64,000 nt of DNA from Nocardioides pantholopis (GTDB taxonomy: Bacteria; Actinomycetota; Actinomycetes; Propionibacteriales; Nocardioidaceae). Of this stretch, positions 34,933 to 42,182 are shown in pieces. The stretch lies in assembly GCF_003710085.1 (NCBI RefSeq), contig NZ_CP033324.1, positions 310,001 through 374,000 on the forward strand, in the 5' to 3' direction. The notes under the pieces were generated by a model that searched no databases, was not told where the DNA came from, and worked only from the letters and a program-made list of their open reading frames with translations. Positions within the stretch are counted from its first letter, which is position 1, and the number at the start of each line of letters is the position of its first letter. Position numbers and translations under genes: made by a program.

Positions 34933-36270
34933 ATGGCCATCGACCCGAACCCCGCCCCGCTGGGGGAGTGCGACAGCCCCGCCGCGGTGCTGGCGTTCGT
35001 GCGGTCTCGCCGGGCTGTTGCGGACCAGGCTGAGGTCGAGTTGCTCGAAGGGGCGGTCGCCTGGGCCTCGATGCACTCGGTCGACTCTCTGGACGACGCG
35101 GCGTGCCTGCCGGGTGCGGAGGGTGAGGTAGCGATCGCAGGGCCGGGGGCTCCGCTGGTCACCGAGTTCGCACCGCTCGAGCTCGGCGCCGCGCTCGGCA
35201 TGTCCTCGGACGCGGCCCGGGCGATGCTCGGCGAAGCCGTCGAACTCGCCCACCGGCTCCCGCGCACCTGGGCTGCGGTGCGGGCCGGGACGGTGCCTGC
35301 CTGGCGGGGCCGCAAGGTCGCGGCGAACACCCTGTCGCTGCCCGCCGAGGGTGCTGCCTACGTCGACACTCACGTCCACGCGGTGGCGGGGAAGATCGGG
35401 TACGCCGCCCTGGACCGGGTCATCGAGGAGGCCCGGGTCCGGTTCGACCCCGACGGCGCGGAAGAGAAGCGCCGCGCCGCGGCCGACCGGCGCCACTTCG
35501 ACCTCGACACCGGACGCGTCTCCTTCGCAGGCACCGTGACCGTGGACGGCGAGCTCGACCTCGCCGACGCCCTCGACCTCGACTCCGCGGTCGCCCGCGG
35601 TGCCCGGGTCCTCGGCGAGCTCGGCTGCGCGGAGTCCCTCGACGTACGCCGCTCCCTGGCCGTCGGCGAGATCGCCCGCCGCCAGCTCGCCCTCGACCTG
35701 GACACCACCCCGACCGAGGTCGCGGGCCTGTCCAAGCGCTGCCGGCCCCGCCAGGTCGTCGTCCACGTCCACCTCAGCGCCGCCGCCCTCGGCAGCCCCA
35801 GCGACGGGGATCTGCACCTGGCCCGGGTCGAGAACACCCGCTCGTTCGTCTCCGCCGACCAGGTCAAGACCTGGTGCGCCAACCCCGACGCCCAGGTCAT
35901 CGTCAAGCCGGTTCTCGACCTGGCAGACGTCGACCACACCACCGCCTACGAGGTCCCCGACCGGATGGCCGAGCGAGTCCAGCTCAACAACCCGACGTGC
36001 GTCTTCCCCTGGTGCACCCGCTCGGCCCGCCGAGCGGACAACGACCACGTCGTCCGGCACCGCCACGAACGCGAGGGACCACAGGGCGACGGCGAGGACT
36101 TCGGCGAGACCACCGACCCCAACCTCGCACCGCTGTGCCGGACCCACCACCGGGCCAAGACCCACACCAGCTGGTCCTACGCCAAGCTCGACGAGACCAC
36201 GTTCCTGTGGCGAACCCCGAACGGCATCCACCTGCGCCGCGACCACACCGGCACCACCATCGTCGGCTGA
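34933..36270 (+). CDS. DUF222 / 13E12-repeat protein with C-terminal HNH nuclease domain
   Basis: 445 residues. The N-terminal 330 residues are the helical DUF222 region. The C-terminal HNH motif is intact: two cysteine pairs in NPTCVFPWC and APLCRTHH, the catalytic DNDHVV and the final His-rich helix (RTHHRAKTH). Such genes are multicopy in actinobacteria (REP13E12 in M. tuberculosis) and several are known LexA targets. The box at 34905 indicates DNA-damage induction here too. Flanking REP-like repeats on both sides suggest the gene has moved as a unit. The DNA target and biological role are unknown. Confidence 0.9.
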   Translation: MAIDPNPAPLGECDSPAAVLAFVRSRRAVADQAEVELLEGAVAWASMHSVDSLDDAACLPGAEGEVAIAGPGAPLVTEFAPLELGAALGMSSDAARAMLGEAVELAHRLPRTWAAVRAGTVPAWRGRKVAANTLSLPAEGAAYVDTHVHAVAGKIGYAALDRVIEEARVRFDPDGAEEKRRAAADRRHFDLDTGRVSFAGTVTVDGELDLADALDLDSAVARGARVLGELGCAESLDVRRSLAVGEIARRQLALDLDTTPTEVAGLSKRCRPRQVVVHVHLSAAALGSPSDGDLHLARVENTRSFVSADQVKTWCANPDAQVIVKPVLDLADVDHTTAYEVPDRMAERVQLNNPTCVFPWCTRSARRADNDHVVRHRHEREGPQGDGEDFGETTDPNLAPLCRTHHRAKTHTSWSYAKLDETTFLWRTPNGIHLRRDHTGTTIVG

Positions 36271-36280
36271 CCCTGGGTCT

Positions 36281-36349
36281 CGACACGCTCGCTGCGCTCG
36301 CCGCTCGACCACCGCACAGCGACACGCTCGCTGCGCTCGCCGCTCGACC
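36281..36349. repeat. Two identical 30-nt direct repeats
   Basis: The units at 36281-36310 and 36320-36349 are identical and begin CGACACGCTCGCTGCGCTCG. They are separated by 9 nt, directly after the HNH gene, and resemble Nocardioides-type dispersed elements. Confidence 0.9.
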
Positions 36350-36358
36350 CTCAGCCCC

Positions 36359-37357
36359 TCAGTCCTCGCGCAGCGACGCCCGCAGGGCGCGGTGCACGCC
36401 GGCGGGGGTGAGCACGCCGACGAAGCGAGCGCCGTCGCGGACTCCGACCATCGGCCGGTCGTCGCGCAGCATCAGGGCCAGCGCCTCCTCCAGGGTGGCA
36501 CCGATCTCGACGGCGGCGGCCAGGTCCCCGGCGGCGACGCCGTCCAGCGGCTCGACCAGGCCCGGGTGGATCGTGGTCACGCTGAGCCGGCGCAGCCCGC
36601 GGGTGGCCCCGACGAAGCCGCTGACGAACTCGTCGGCCGGGCGGGCCAGGACCTCCGCCGGCGTGCCCACCTGGGCCAGCCGGCCGCCGACGGCGAAGAC
36701 CGCGACCCGGTCGCCCATCCGCACCGCCTCGTCGATGTCGTGGGTGACGAACAGGACGGTCTTGCCGAGGTCGCGCTGGAGCCGGCGGAACTCGTCCTGC
36801 AGGCGCACCCGCACCACCGGGTCCACGGCGCCGAACGGCTCGTCCATCAGCAGCACCGGGGGATCGGCGGCCAGCGCGCGCGCCACGCCGACCCGCTGCC
36901 GCTGGCCGCCGGAGAGCTGGTGGGGATAGCGGTCGGCGTACGTCGCGGGGTCCAGGCCGACCAGGTCGAGCAGCTCCAGCGCGCGCCGCCGGGCGTCGGC
37001 CCGCGAGCTGCCCGACAGCAGCGGCACCGTCATCACGTTCGCGGCCACCCGCTGGTGCGGGAACAGCCCGACCTGCTGGATCACGTAGCCGATCCCGCGG
37101 CGCAGCCGCACCGGGTCCACCGCGGAGACGTCGCGCCCGTCGACCTCGATCCGGCCGCTGGTCGGCTCCACCAGCCGGTTCACCATCCGCAGCGTCGTCG
37201 ACTTCCCGCAGCCCGACGGGCCCACCAGGCAGACCAGCTCGCCCTCGCCGACCTCGAGGTCGAGTTCCTGGACCGCCACCGTGCCGTCGGCGTAGGTCTT
37301 GTGCACGCCGGCGAGCCGGATCATCGGGGCGCCGCTGCGGGAGCCGGTAGCGTCCAT
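36359..37357 (-). CDS. Osmoprotectant (glycine betaine/choline) ABC transporter, ATP-binding protein
   Basis: 332 residues of the OpuCA/ProV class. Walker A GPSGCGKST, Q-loop VIQQVGLFP, signature LSGGQRQRVGVARAL, Walker B VLLMDEPFGAVDP and THDIDEAVRM are intact. The C-terminus carries a partial CBS-type region (residues about 260-332) like that used for osmotic sensing in OpuCA. ATG 37357 follows a minus-strand TAGGGT by 6 nt; a second ATG at 37324 is possible. It diverges from its permease genes over only 29 bp, so promoters of both sides overlap. Confidence 0.88.
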   Translation of the reverse strand: MDATGSRSGAPMIRLAGVHKTYADGTVAVQELDLEVGEGELVCLVGPSGCGKSTTLRMVNRLVEPTSGRIEVDGRDVSAVDPVRLRRGIGYVIQQVGLFPHQRVAANVMTVPLLSGSSRADARRRALELLDLVGLDPATYADRYPHQLSGGQRQRVGVARALAADPPVLLMDEPFGAVDPVVRVRLQDEFRRLQRDLGKTVLFVTHDIDEAVRMGDRVAVFAVGGRLAQVGTPAEVLARPADEFVSGFVGATRGLRRLSVTTIHPGLVEPLDGVAAGDLAAAVEIGATLEEALALMLRDDRPMVGVRDGARFVGVLTPAGVHRALRASLRED

Positions 37358-37363
37358 GCCGTG

Positions 37364-37369
37364 ACCCTA
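37364..37369 (-). promoter_or_regulatory. -10 element (TAGGGT, minus strand) for the osmoprotectant ATPase
   Basis: ACCCTA on the plus strand reads TAGGGT on the minus strand, 6 nt before the ATPase start. Confidence 0.5.
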
Positions 37370-37386
37370 CTGGCGGCGGCGTACCG

Positions 37387-38076
37387 GTGACGGCGGACGA
37401 CGGGCCGAAGTGCTACAGCCGGTTCACCAACGAGTGGTTCTGCTGGCAGTACGTCGAGGACCGGCGCGAGGAGATCCTCGACGCGACCCTCGAGCACCTC
37501 GCGATCACTGTCGCCGCGGTCCTGCTCGGGCTGGCGCTGGCCTTCCCGCTCGCCCTGCTCGCCCGCCGCTACCGGCGCCTGCAGAGCACGGTGCTGGCGG
37601 TGAGCACCGGCATCTACACGATCCCGTCGCTGGCGCTCTTCCCACTGTTCCTGCCGTTCACCGGCCTCAGCGCGGCCACCGTCGTCCTGGGGCTGGCGCT
37701 CTACGCCCTGACGGTGCTGGTGCGGTCCATCCTCGACGGGCTGTCCTCGGTGCCCGCGGACGTGCGGGAGTCGGCGGTCGGGCTCGGGTACGGACCCGGC
37801 CGGCTGCTGCTGCGCGTCGAGCTGCCGCTCGCGGTGCCGGTGCTGATGGGCGGACTGCGGGTCGCGACGGTCTCGACGGTCGCGCTCACGACCGTCGGCG
37901 CGCTGGTCTCCTACGGCGGCCTCGGCAACCTGATCGCCCACGGTGTGGCCCGCGACTTCCGGGCCGAGCTGGTCACCGCCTCGGTGCTCTGCGTCCTGCT
38001 CGCGCTGCTCCTCGACGCCGTGGTCGTCCTCGCCCAGCGGCTGCTGACCCCCTGGACCCGGGGAGCGGGAGCATGA
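37387..38076 (+). CDS. Osmoprotectant ABC transporter, permease 1
   Basis: 229 residues from GTG 37387. About six transmembrane segments and the EAA-type loop (VRESAVGLGYGPGRLLLRVELP). OpuCB/ProW-like. It couples through ATGA to permease 2, and the pair would form a heterodimeric channel with the divergent ATPase. The N-terminal 30 residues (cytoplasmic or exposed) contain two cysteines. Confidence 0.9.
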   Translation: MTADDGPKCYSRFTNEWFCWQYVEDRREEILDATLEHLAITVAAVLLGLALAFPLALLARRYRRLQSTVLAVSTGIYTIPSLALFPLFLPFTGLSAATVVLGLALYALTVLVRSILDGLSSVPADVRESAVGLGYGPGRLLLRVELPLAVPVLMGGLRVATVSTVALTTVGALVSYGGLGNLIAHGVARDFRAELVTASVLCVLLALLLDAVVVLAQRLLTPWTRGAGA

Positions 38077-38792
38077 ACGTCCTCGCGAACGCCTGGGAGT
38101 ACCTGGTCGATCCGGCCAGCTGGTCGGGTGGCGGCGGCATGCTCGCGCTGCTGCTGGAGCAGCTGCTGCTGACGGTCACCGCCCTGGCCCTGGCCGCGGC
38201 GGTGGGCCTGCCGGTGGCGCTCGCGCTGGGGCACCTGGGCCGGGGCGGCTTCCTGGCCGTGAACATCTCCAACATCGGCCGCGCCGTGCCGACCTTCGCG
38301 CTGCTGGCCCTGCTGGTCACCGCGGACTGGCCCGGGACCGCCTCCTTCGGGCCGTACGGCCGCGCCGGGCTGGCGACGCTGCTGGCACTGATGCTCTTCG
38401 CGCTGCCGCCCCTGGTCACCGGTGCGTATGTAGCGGTTCGCGAGGTGCCCGAGGAGGTCCGGGAGGCGGCCCGCGGCATGGGCATGACCGGCCTGCAGGT
38501 CTTCGTCCGCGCCGAGCTCCCGCTGGCGCTGCCGCTGGTGCTCTCCGGAGTCCGGCTGGCCCTGGTCCAGGTCTGGGCGACCGCCACCATCGCGGCCCTG
38601 GTCGCCGGGCCCGGGCTGGGCCGGGTCATCACCGACGGGTTCGCCGCGAACGACTACGGCCAGGGCATCGCGGGCGCGGTGGTGGTCGCGGCGGTCGCGC
38701 TGACGCTGGAGCTCCTCGCCGCCGGCGCCCAGCGACTGGCGGCCCGGCGGTTGTCGGACCCGGCGCCTAGGGTGGACGCGCACGCCGGTTGA
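38073..38792 (+). CDS. Osmoprotectant ABC transporter, permease 2
   Basis: 239 residues from ATG 38073, overlapping the previous stop. Six hydrophobic segments and the loop VREAARGMGMTGLQVFVRAELP mark an OpuCD/ProW-type permease paralogous to its neighbour. TAGGGT at 38769-38774, inside its 3' end, may be an internal promoter for the binding protein. Confidence 0.9.
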   Translation: MNVLANAWEYLVDPASWSGGGGMLALLLEQLLLTVTALALAAAVGLPVALALGHLGRGGFLAVNISNIGRAVPTFALLALLVTADWPGTASFGPYGRAGLATLLALMLFALPPLVTGAYVAVREVPEEVREAARGMGMTGLQVFVRAELPLALPLVLSGVRLALVQVWATATIAALVAGPGLGRVITDGFAANDYGQGIAGAVVVAAVALTLELLAAGAQRLAARRLSDPAPRVDAHAG

Positions 38793-38871
38793 GGCACTGC
38801 AGCAGCGGGGGTCCTCCCCGCCGCACCGGACACGCGCGGGCCCGGCCCGCGGGACACAGAAGGTGAGAACC

Positions 38872-39807
38872 ATGCAGGTACGACGCTCGCTGCTCTCGCT
38901 CGCCGCCGTCGGCGTGCTCACGATCGCCACCGGCTGCGCCGGGGACGACCTGTCCGACGACGAGGGCGACTCCGGGCCCTCCGCGGGGCCGGTCACGGTC
39001 GCCACCCAGGCCTTCGACGAGGCGCTGCTGGTCACCGCGATGTACCAGGCGGTGCTCGAGGACGCCGGCTACGACGTCACGGTCAAGGAGGTCGGCCGGC
39101 GCGACATCTACGTCGCCCAGATGCCCGACAGCGTCGACATCGCCCCGGAGTACGTCGGTGGCCTCGCGGACTTCGTCAACACCGAGGCGAACGGCCCGGA
39201 CGCCGAGCCGATCACCACCGCCGAGGCCGACGCCACGATCGAGGCGGCCACCCCGCTGCTGGAGGCGAAGGGGCTCACCCTCCTCGAGCCGTCGCCGGCG
39301 ACGTCGGCGAACGCCTACTTCGTCACCGAGGAGTTCTCCGAGACCGAGGGCGCCACCAGGATCTCCGACCTCGAGGGCAGCTCGGTGGTGCTGGCCGCGG
39401 CCGAGGACTGCCCGGGCCGCGCCGACTGCGAGGCCGGCCTGAGGCAGACCTACGGCATCGACGTGACCGAGGTGCTGCCGCTGGGCTTCCAGTCCCCGCA
39501 GACCTACCAGGCGGTGCTCGACGGCGAGGCGCAGGTCGGCCAGACCAGCACCCTCGACGTGACCCTGGCCGACCAGGGCCTGGTGATGCTCGAGGACGAC
39601 CGGGGCATCCAGCCCGCGCAGAACCTCGTCCCGCTGGTCTCCTCGGACTTCCTGGCCGAGCACGAGGACGTCGCCGGGCCCCTCGAGGACCTGATGGCAG
39701 AGCTCGACAACGAGACGCTCGGCGAGCTGATCCTCCGGGTCAGCGTGGACCGCGAGAAGCCCGAGGACGTCGCGTCCGAGTTCGTCGCGGAGGCCGGGCT
39801 GACCTGA
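38872..39807 (+). CDS. Osmoprotectant-binding lipoprotein
   Basis: 311 residues from ATG 38872 with AAGGTGAG 5 nt upstream; a GTG at 38863 is in frame. The N-terminus is a lipoprotein signal with a lipobox ending ATGC (Cys about residue 21), so it is tethered outside the cell. The body is the OpuAC/ProX-type fold (VTVATQAFDEALLVTAMYQ, SVDIAPEYVGGLADF, LGFQSPQTYQAV). It delivers a quaternary amine to the permease pair. A hairpin follows the stop. Confidence 0.9.
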   Translation: MQVRRSLLSLAAVGVLTIATGCAGDDLSDDEGDSGPSAGPVTVATQAFDEALLVTAMYQAVLEDAGYDVTVKEVGRRDIYVAQMPDSVDIAPEYVGGLADFVNTEANGPDAEPITTAEADATIEAATPLLEAKGLTLLEPSPATSANAYFVTEEFSETEGATRISDLEGSSVVLAAAEDCPGRADCEAGLRQTYGIDVTEVLPLGFQSPQTYQAVLDGEAQVGQTSTLDVTLADQGLVMLEDDRGIQPAQNLVPLVSSDFLAEHEDVAGPLEDLMAELDNETLGELILRVSVDREKPEDVASEFVAEAGLT

Positions 39808-39813
39808 GCCGCG

Positions 39814-39833
39814 GCCCGGCCGGCGGGCCGGGC
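39814..39833 (+). terminator. Terminator of the osmoprotectant operon
   Basis: Perfect 8-bp stem GCCCGGCC/GGCCGGGC with a 4-nt loop, 6 nt after the stop. Confidence 0.55.
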
Positions 39834-39919
39834 GTGCCAGACTGCGGGGGTCCGCACGGACCCGGACCAGACCAGCCCAGACCCGCCAGCCCAGGCCCGT
39901 CCAGCTCGGAGAACGACAG

Positions 39920-42082
39920 TTGGCCACGACCACGAGCCCGCGGGCTCCCCGGGCCACCGCGGTGCGCCCCCGCAGCCGGGTGCGCAGCGACATCCAGGGA
40001 CTGCGCGCCGTCGCGGTCACGCTGGTCGTCGTCTACCACCTCCTGCCCGGATCGCTCACCGGCGGCTTCGTGGGGGTCGACGTCTTCCTGGTCGTCTCCG
40101 GCTTCCTGATCACCTCCCACCTGCTGACGGCGCCGCCCACGACGGGGCGCGAGCTGCTGGCCTTCTGGGCGCGGCGGATCCGCCGGCTGCTGCCCGCGTC
40201 GCTGCTGGTGCTCGGCGTCAGCCTGGTCGCGGCGTGGCTGTTCCTCCCCGAGACCCGGTGGGAGGCCACGGCGCGCGAGGTCTCGGCCGCGGCGACGTAC
40301 GTCGTCAACTGGCGCCTCGCTGACAATGCCGTCGACTACCTGGCCGCCGCGCAGGCCGCCTCGCCCGTCCAGCACTTCTGGTCGCTCTCGGTCGAGGAGC
40401 AGTTCTACCTGGGCTGGCCGCTGCTGGTGCTGCTCCTCGCGGTCGCGGCGCGGGCCCTGCGGGCGCGCGGCACCGCGGCGGCGCGGGTGCAGCTGGCCGG
40501 CATCGCCGTGGTGGTGGCCGCCTCCTTCGCCTGGTCGGTGCACCTGACCGACGCCGACCCCGCGCGTGCCTACTTCGTGACCCCCACCCGGATCTGGGAG
40601 CTCGGCGCCGGCGGGCTGCTCGCGGCCGTGCTGGCGAGCCGGGCGCGGCCCGCGCCGGACCCCGGGACGTCGGCCCCGCTCGCCCGGGCCGTCGTGGCCT
40701 GGCTCGGCCTCGCGGTCGTGGTGGCCACCGCCGTCGGCTACGACGCCGCCACCCCGTTCCCCGGCTGGCACGCCGCGCTGCCGGTGCTGGCGACCGTGGC
40801 CGTGATCGCGGCCGACGCCGGGCCGGACCGGTGGTCGCCGGTGCGGTGGCTCGGCACCCGGCCGGTGCAGTGGCTCGGCGACGTCTCCTACTCGGTCTAC
40901 CTGTGGCACTGGCCGCTGATCGTGATCGTCCCGGTCGCGGTCCCGGTGGCCCTGGCCGACGCGGGGCCGGTCGTCGAGATCGGCATCCTGGTGGCCACCC
41001 TGCTGCTGGCCGCGGCGACGAAGACCTGGGTCGAGGACCGGTTCCGGCGCGCCCCCGCCGGCGGCCGGCTCGCGCCGACGTACCTCACCGCGGCGGCGGG
41101 CATGGCAGTCGTGCTGCTCCTCTCCTCGCTGCTGGTCGGGCACGTCCAGGACCGGCAGGAGGAGGCCCGTGACCGGGTCGAGGCGGCGCTGGCGGGCGCG
41201 GACCCGTGCTTCGGCGCCGGGGCCCTGGTGCCGGGCCGCGAGTGCCCGCCCGCGCGGGGCGAGCCGGTGCCGGCGCCGGCACTGGCCCCCGACGACAAGG
41301 CCGACGCCTACGCCGACGTCTCCGGCGGGCGCAACTGCTGGTCCGCGCGGCCCCGCTTCCGGCAGGTGCGCTGCGTCTTCGGCGAGCCGGACGGCGACGT
41401 CGAGGTCGTCCTGGTCGGCAACTCCCACGCCGGCCAGTGGCTCCCCGCCCTGCAGGAGATCGCCGCCGACCGGGACTGGCGGATCAGCACCCGGCTGGCC
41501 TCGCGGTGCGCGATGTCGCAGGTGCGCCAGGCCCTGGACACGGTTGAGGAGACCGACGCCTGCGAGCAGTGGGTCGAGCGGACCTCGCGCCGGATCGCCC
41601 GCGAGCGCCCGGACCTGGTGGTGGTCTCCAACCGGATCTCCGCCCCCGCCGAGGGGCACTCCCTCGAGGCCAGCCGGGAGCCGTACGCCGCGGGGTACGA
41701 GCAGGTGCTGCGCCGCTGGAGCGAGGCCGGGGTCCCGGTCGTCGCCCTGCACGACACCCCCGCCCCCGGCGACGGGGCGGTGGAGTCCGCTCCAGAGTGC
41801 GTCGCCACCAACGCCGACGACCTCGACGCCTGCGCGGGACCCCGCCCGGACTGGGAGCCGGCGGACCCGGTGCGCGAGGCGGTGGAGGCGATGCAGACGG
41901 GGGGTGCGGCCTCGGTCAGGCTGGCCGACCTCAACGACCTGATCTGCCGCTCGGAGACCTGCGCGGCCGTGGTCGGGGGCGCGCTGGTCTACTCCGACGG
42001 CTCCCACCTGACCGCCACCTACGCCCGCACCCTGGCGCCGCACCTGGAGCGGCCGTTGCTCCGGGCCCTGCGGGGCTCGTGA
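39920..42082 (+). CDS. OafA/YrhL-type membrane acyltransferase with C-terminal SGNH domain
   Basis: 720 residues from TTG 39920, chosen because GGAGAA lies 6 nt upstream. The N-terminal acyltransferase-3 domain has about ten transmembrane segments, RSDIQGLRAVAVTLVVVYHL and GGFVGVDVFLVVSGFL, and FWSLSVEEQFYLGWPLL. After a last membrane helix near residue 400 comes an extracytoplasmic SGNH domain with LVGNSHAGQW (about residue 497) and DGSHLTATYA (about residue 693). Such fused proteins transfer acetyl or other acyl groups to sugars of wall polymers or lipopolysaccharides. It opens the envelope island. Confidence 0.9.
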   Translation: MATTTSPRAPRATAVRPRSRVRSDIQGLRAVAVTLVVVYHLLPGSLTGGFVGVDVFLVVSGFLITSHLLTAPPTTGRELLAFWARRIRRLLPASLLVLGVSLVAAWLFLPETRWEATAREVSAAATYVVNWRLADNAVDYLAAAQAASPVQHFWSLSVEEQFYLGWPLLVLLLAVAARALRARGTAAARVQLAGIAVVVAASFAWSVHLTDADPARAYFVTPTRIWELGAGGLLAAVLASRARPAPDPGTSAPLARAVVAWLGLAVVVATAVGYDAATPFPGWHAALPVLATVAVIAADAGPDRWSPVRWLGTRPVQWLGDVSYSVYLWHWPLIVIVPVAVPVALADAGPVVEIGILVATLLLAAATKTWVEDRFRRAPAGGRLAPTYLTAAAGMAVVLLLSSLLVGHVQDRQEEARDRVEAALAGADPCFGAGALVPGRECPPARGEPVPAPALAPDDKADAYADVSGGRNCWSARPRFRQVRCVFGEPDGDVEVVLVGNSHAGQWLPALQEIAADRDWRISTRLASRCAMSQVRQALDTVEETDACEQWVERTSRRIARERPDLVVVSNRISAPAEGHSLEASREPYAAGYEQVLRRWSEAGVPVVALHDTPAPGDGAVESAPECVATNADDLDACAGPRPDWEPADPVREAVEAMQTGGAASVRLADLNDLICRSETCAAVVGGALVYSDGSHLTATYARTLAPHLERPLLRALRGS

Positions 42083-42124
42083 CCCGGCCCACGCGACCAT
42101 GTGCGCACCCCCGGGGCGCGAGGA

Positions 42125-42144
42125 CCCGGACGATAGAGTCCGGG
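42125..42144 (+). promoter_or_regulatory. -10 element (TAGAGT) inside an inverted repeat before the first polymerase gene
   Basis: CCCGGAC (42125-42131) and GTCCGGG (42138-42144) flank a 6-nt spacer; TAGAGT is 42134-42139. The start codon is 44 nt downstream with GAGGA as the likely ribosome-binding site. The repeat could be an operator or an RNA hairpin. Confidence 0.5.
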
Positions 42145-42182
42145 CCGAAGGTCCGACGAAGCAGCGAGGAAGTACCAACGCA

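Noticed and set aside
36281..36349. CRISPR array
   Set aside because: Only two repeat copies with a 9-nt spacer and no cas genes nearby.
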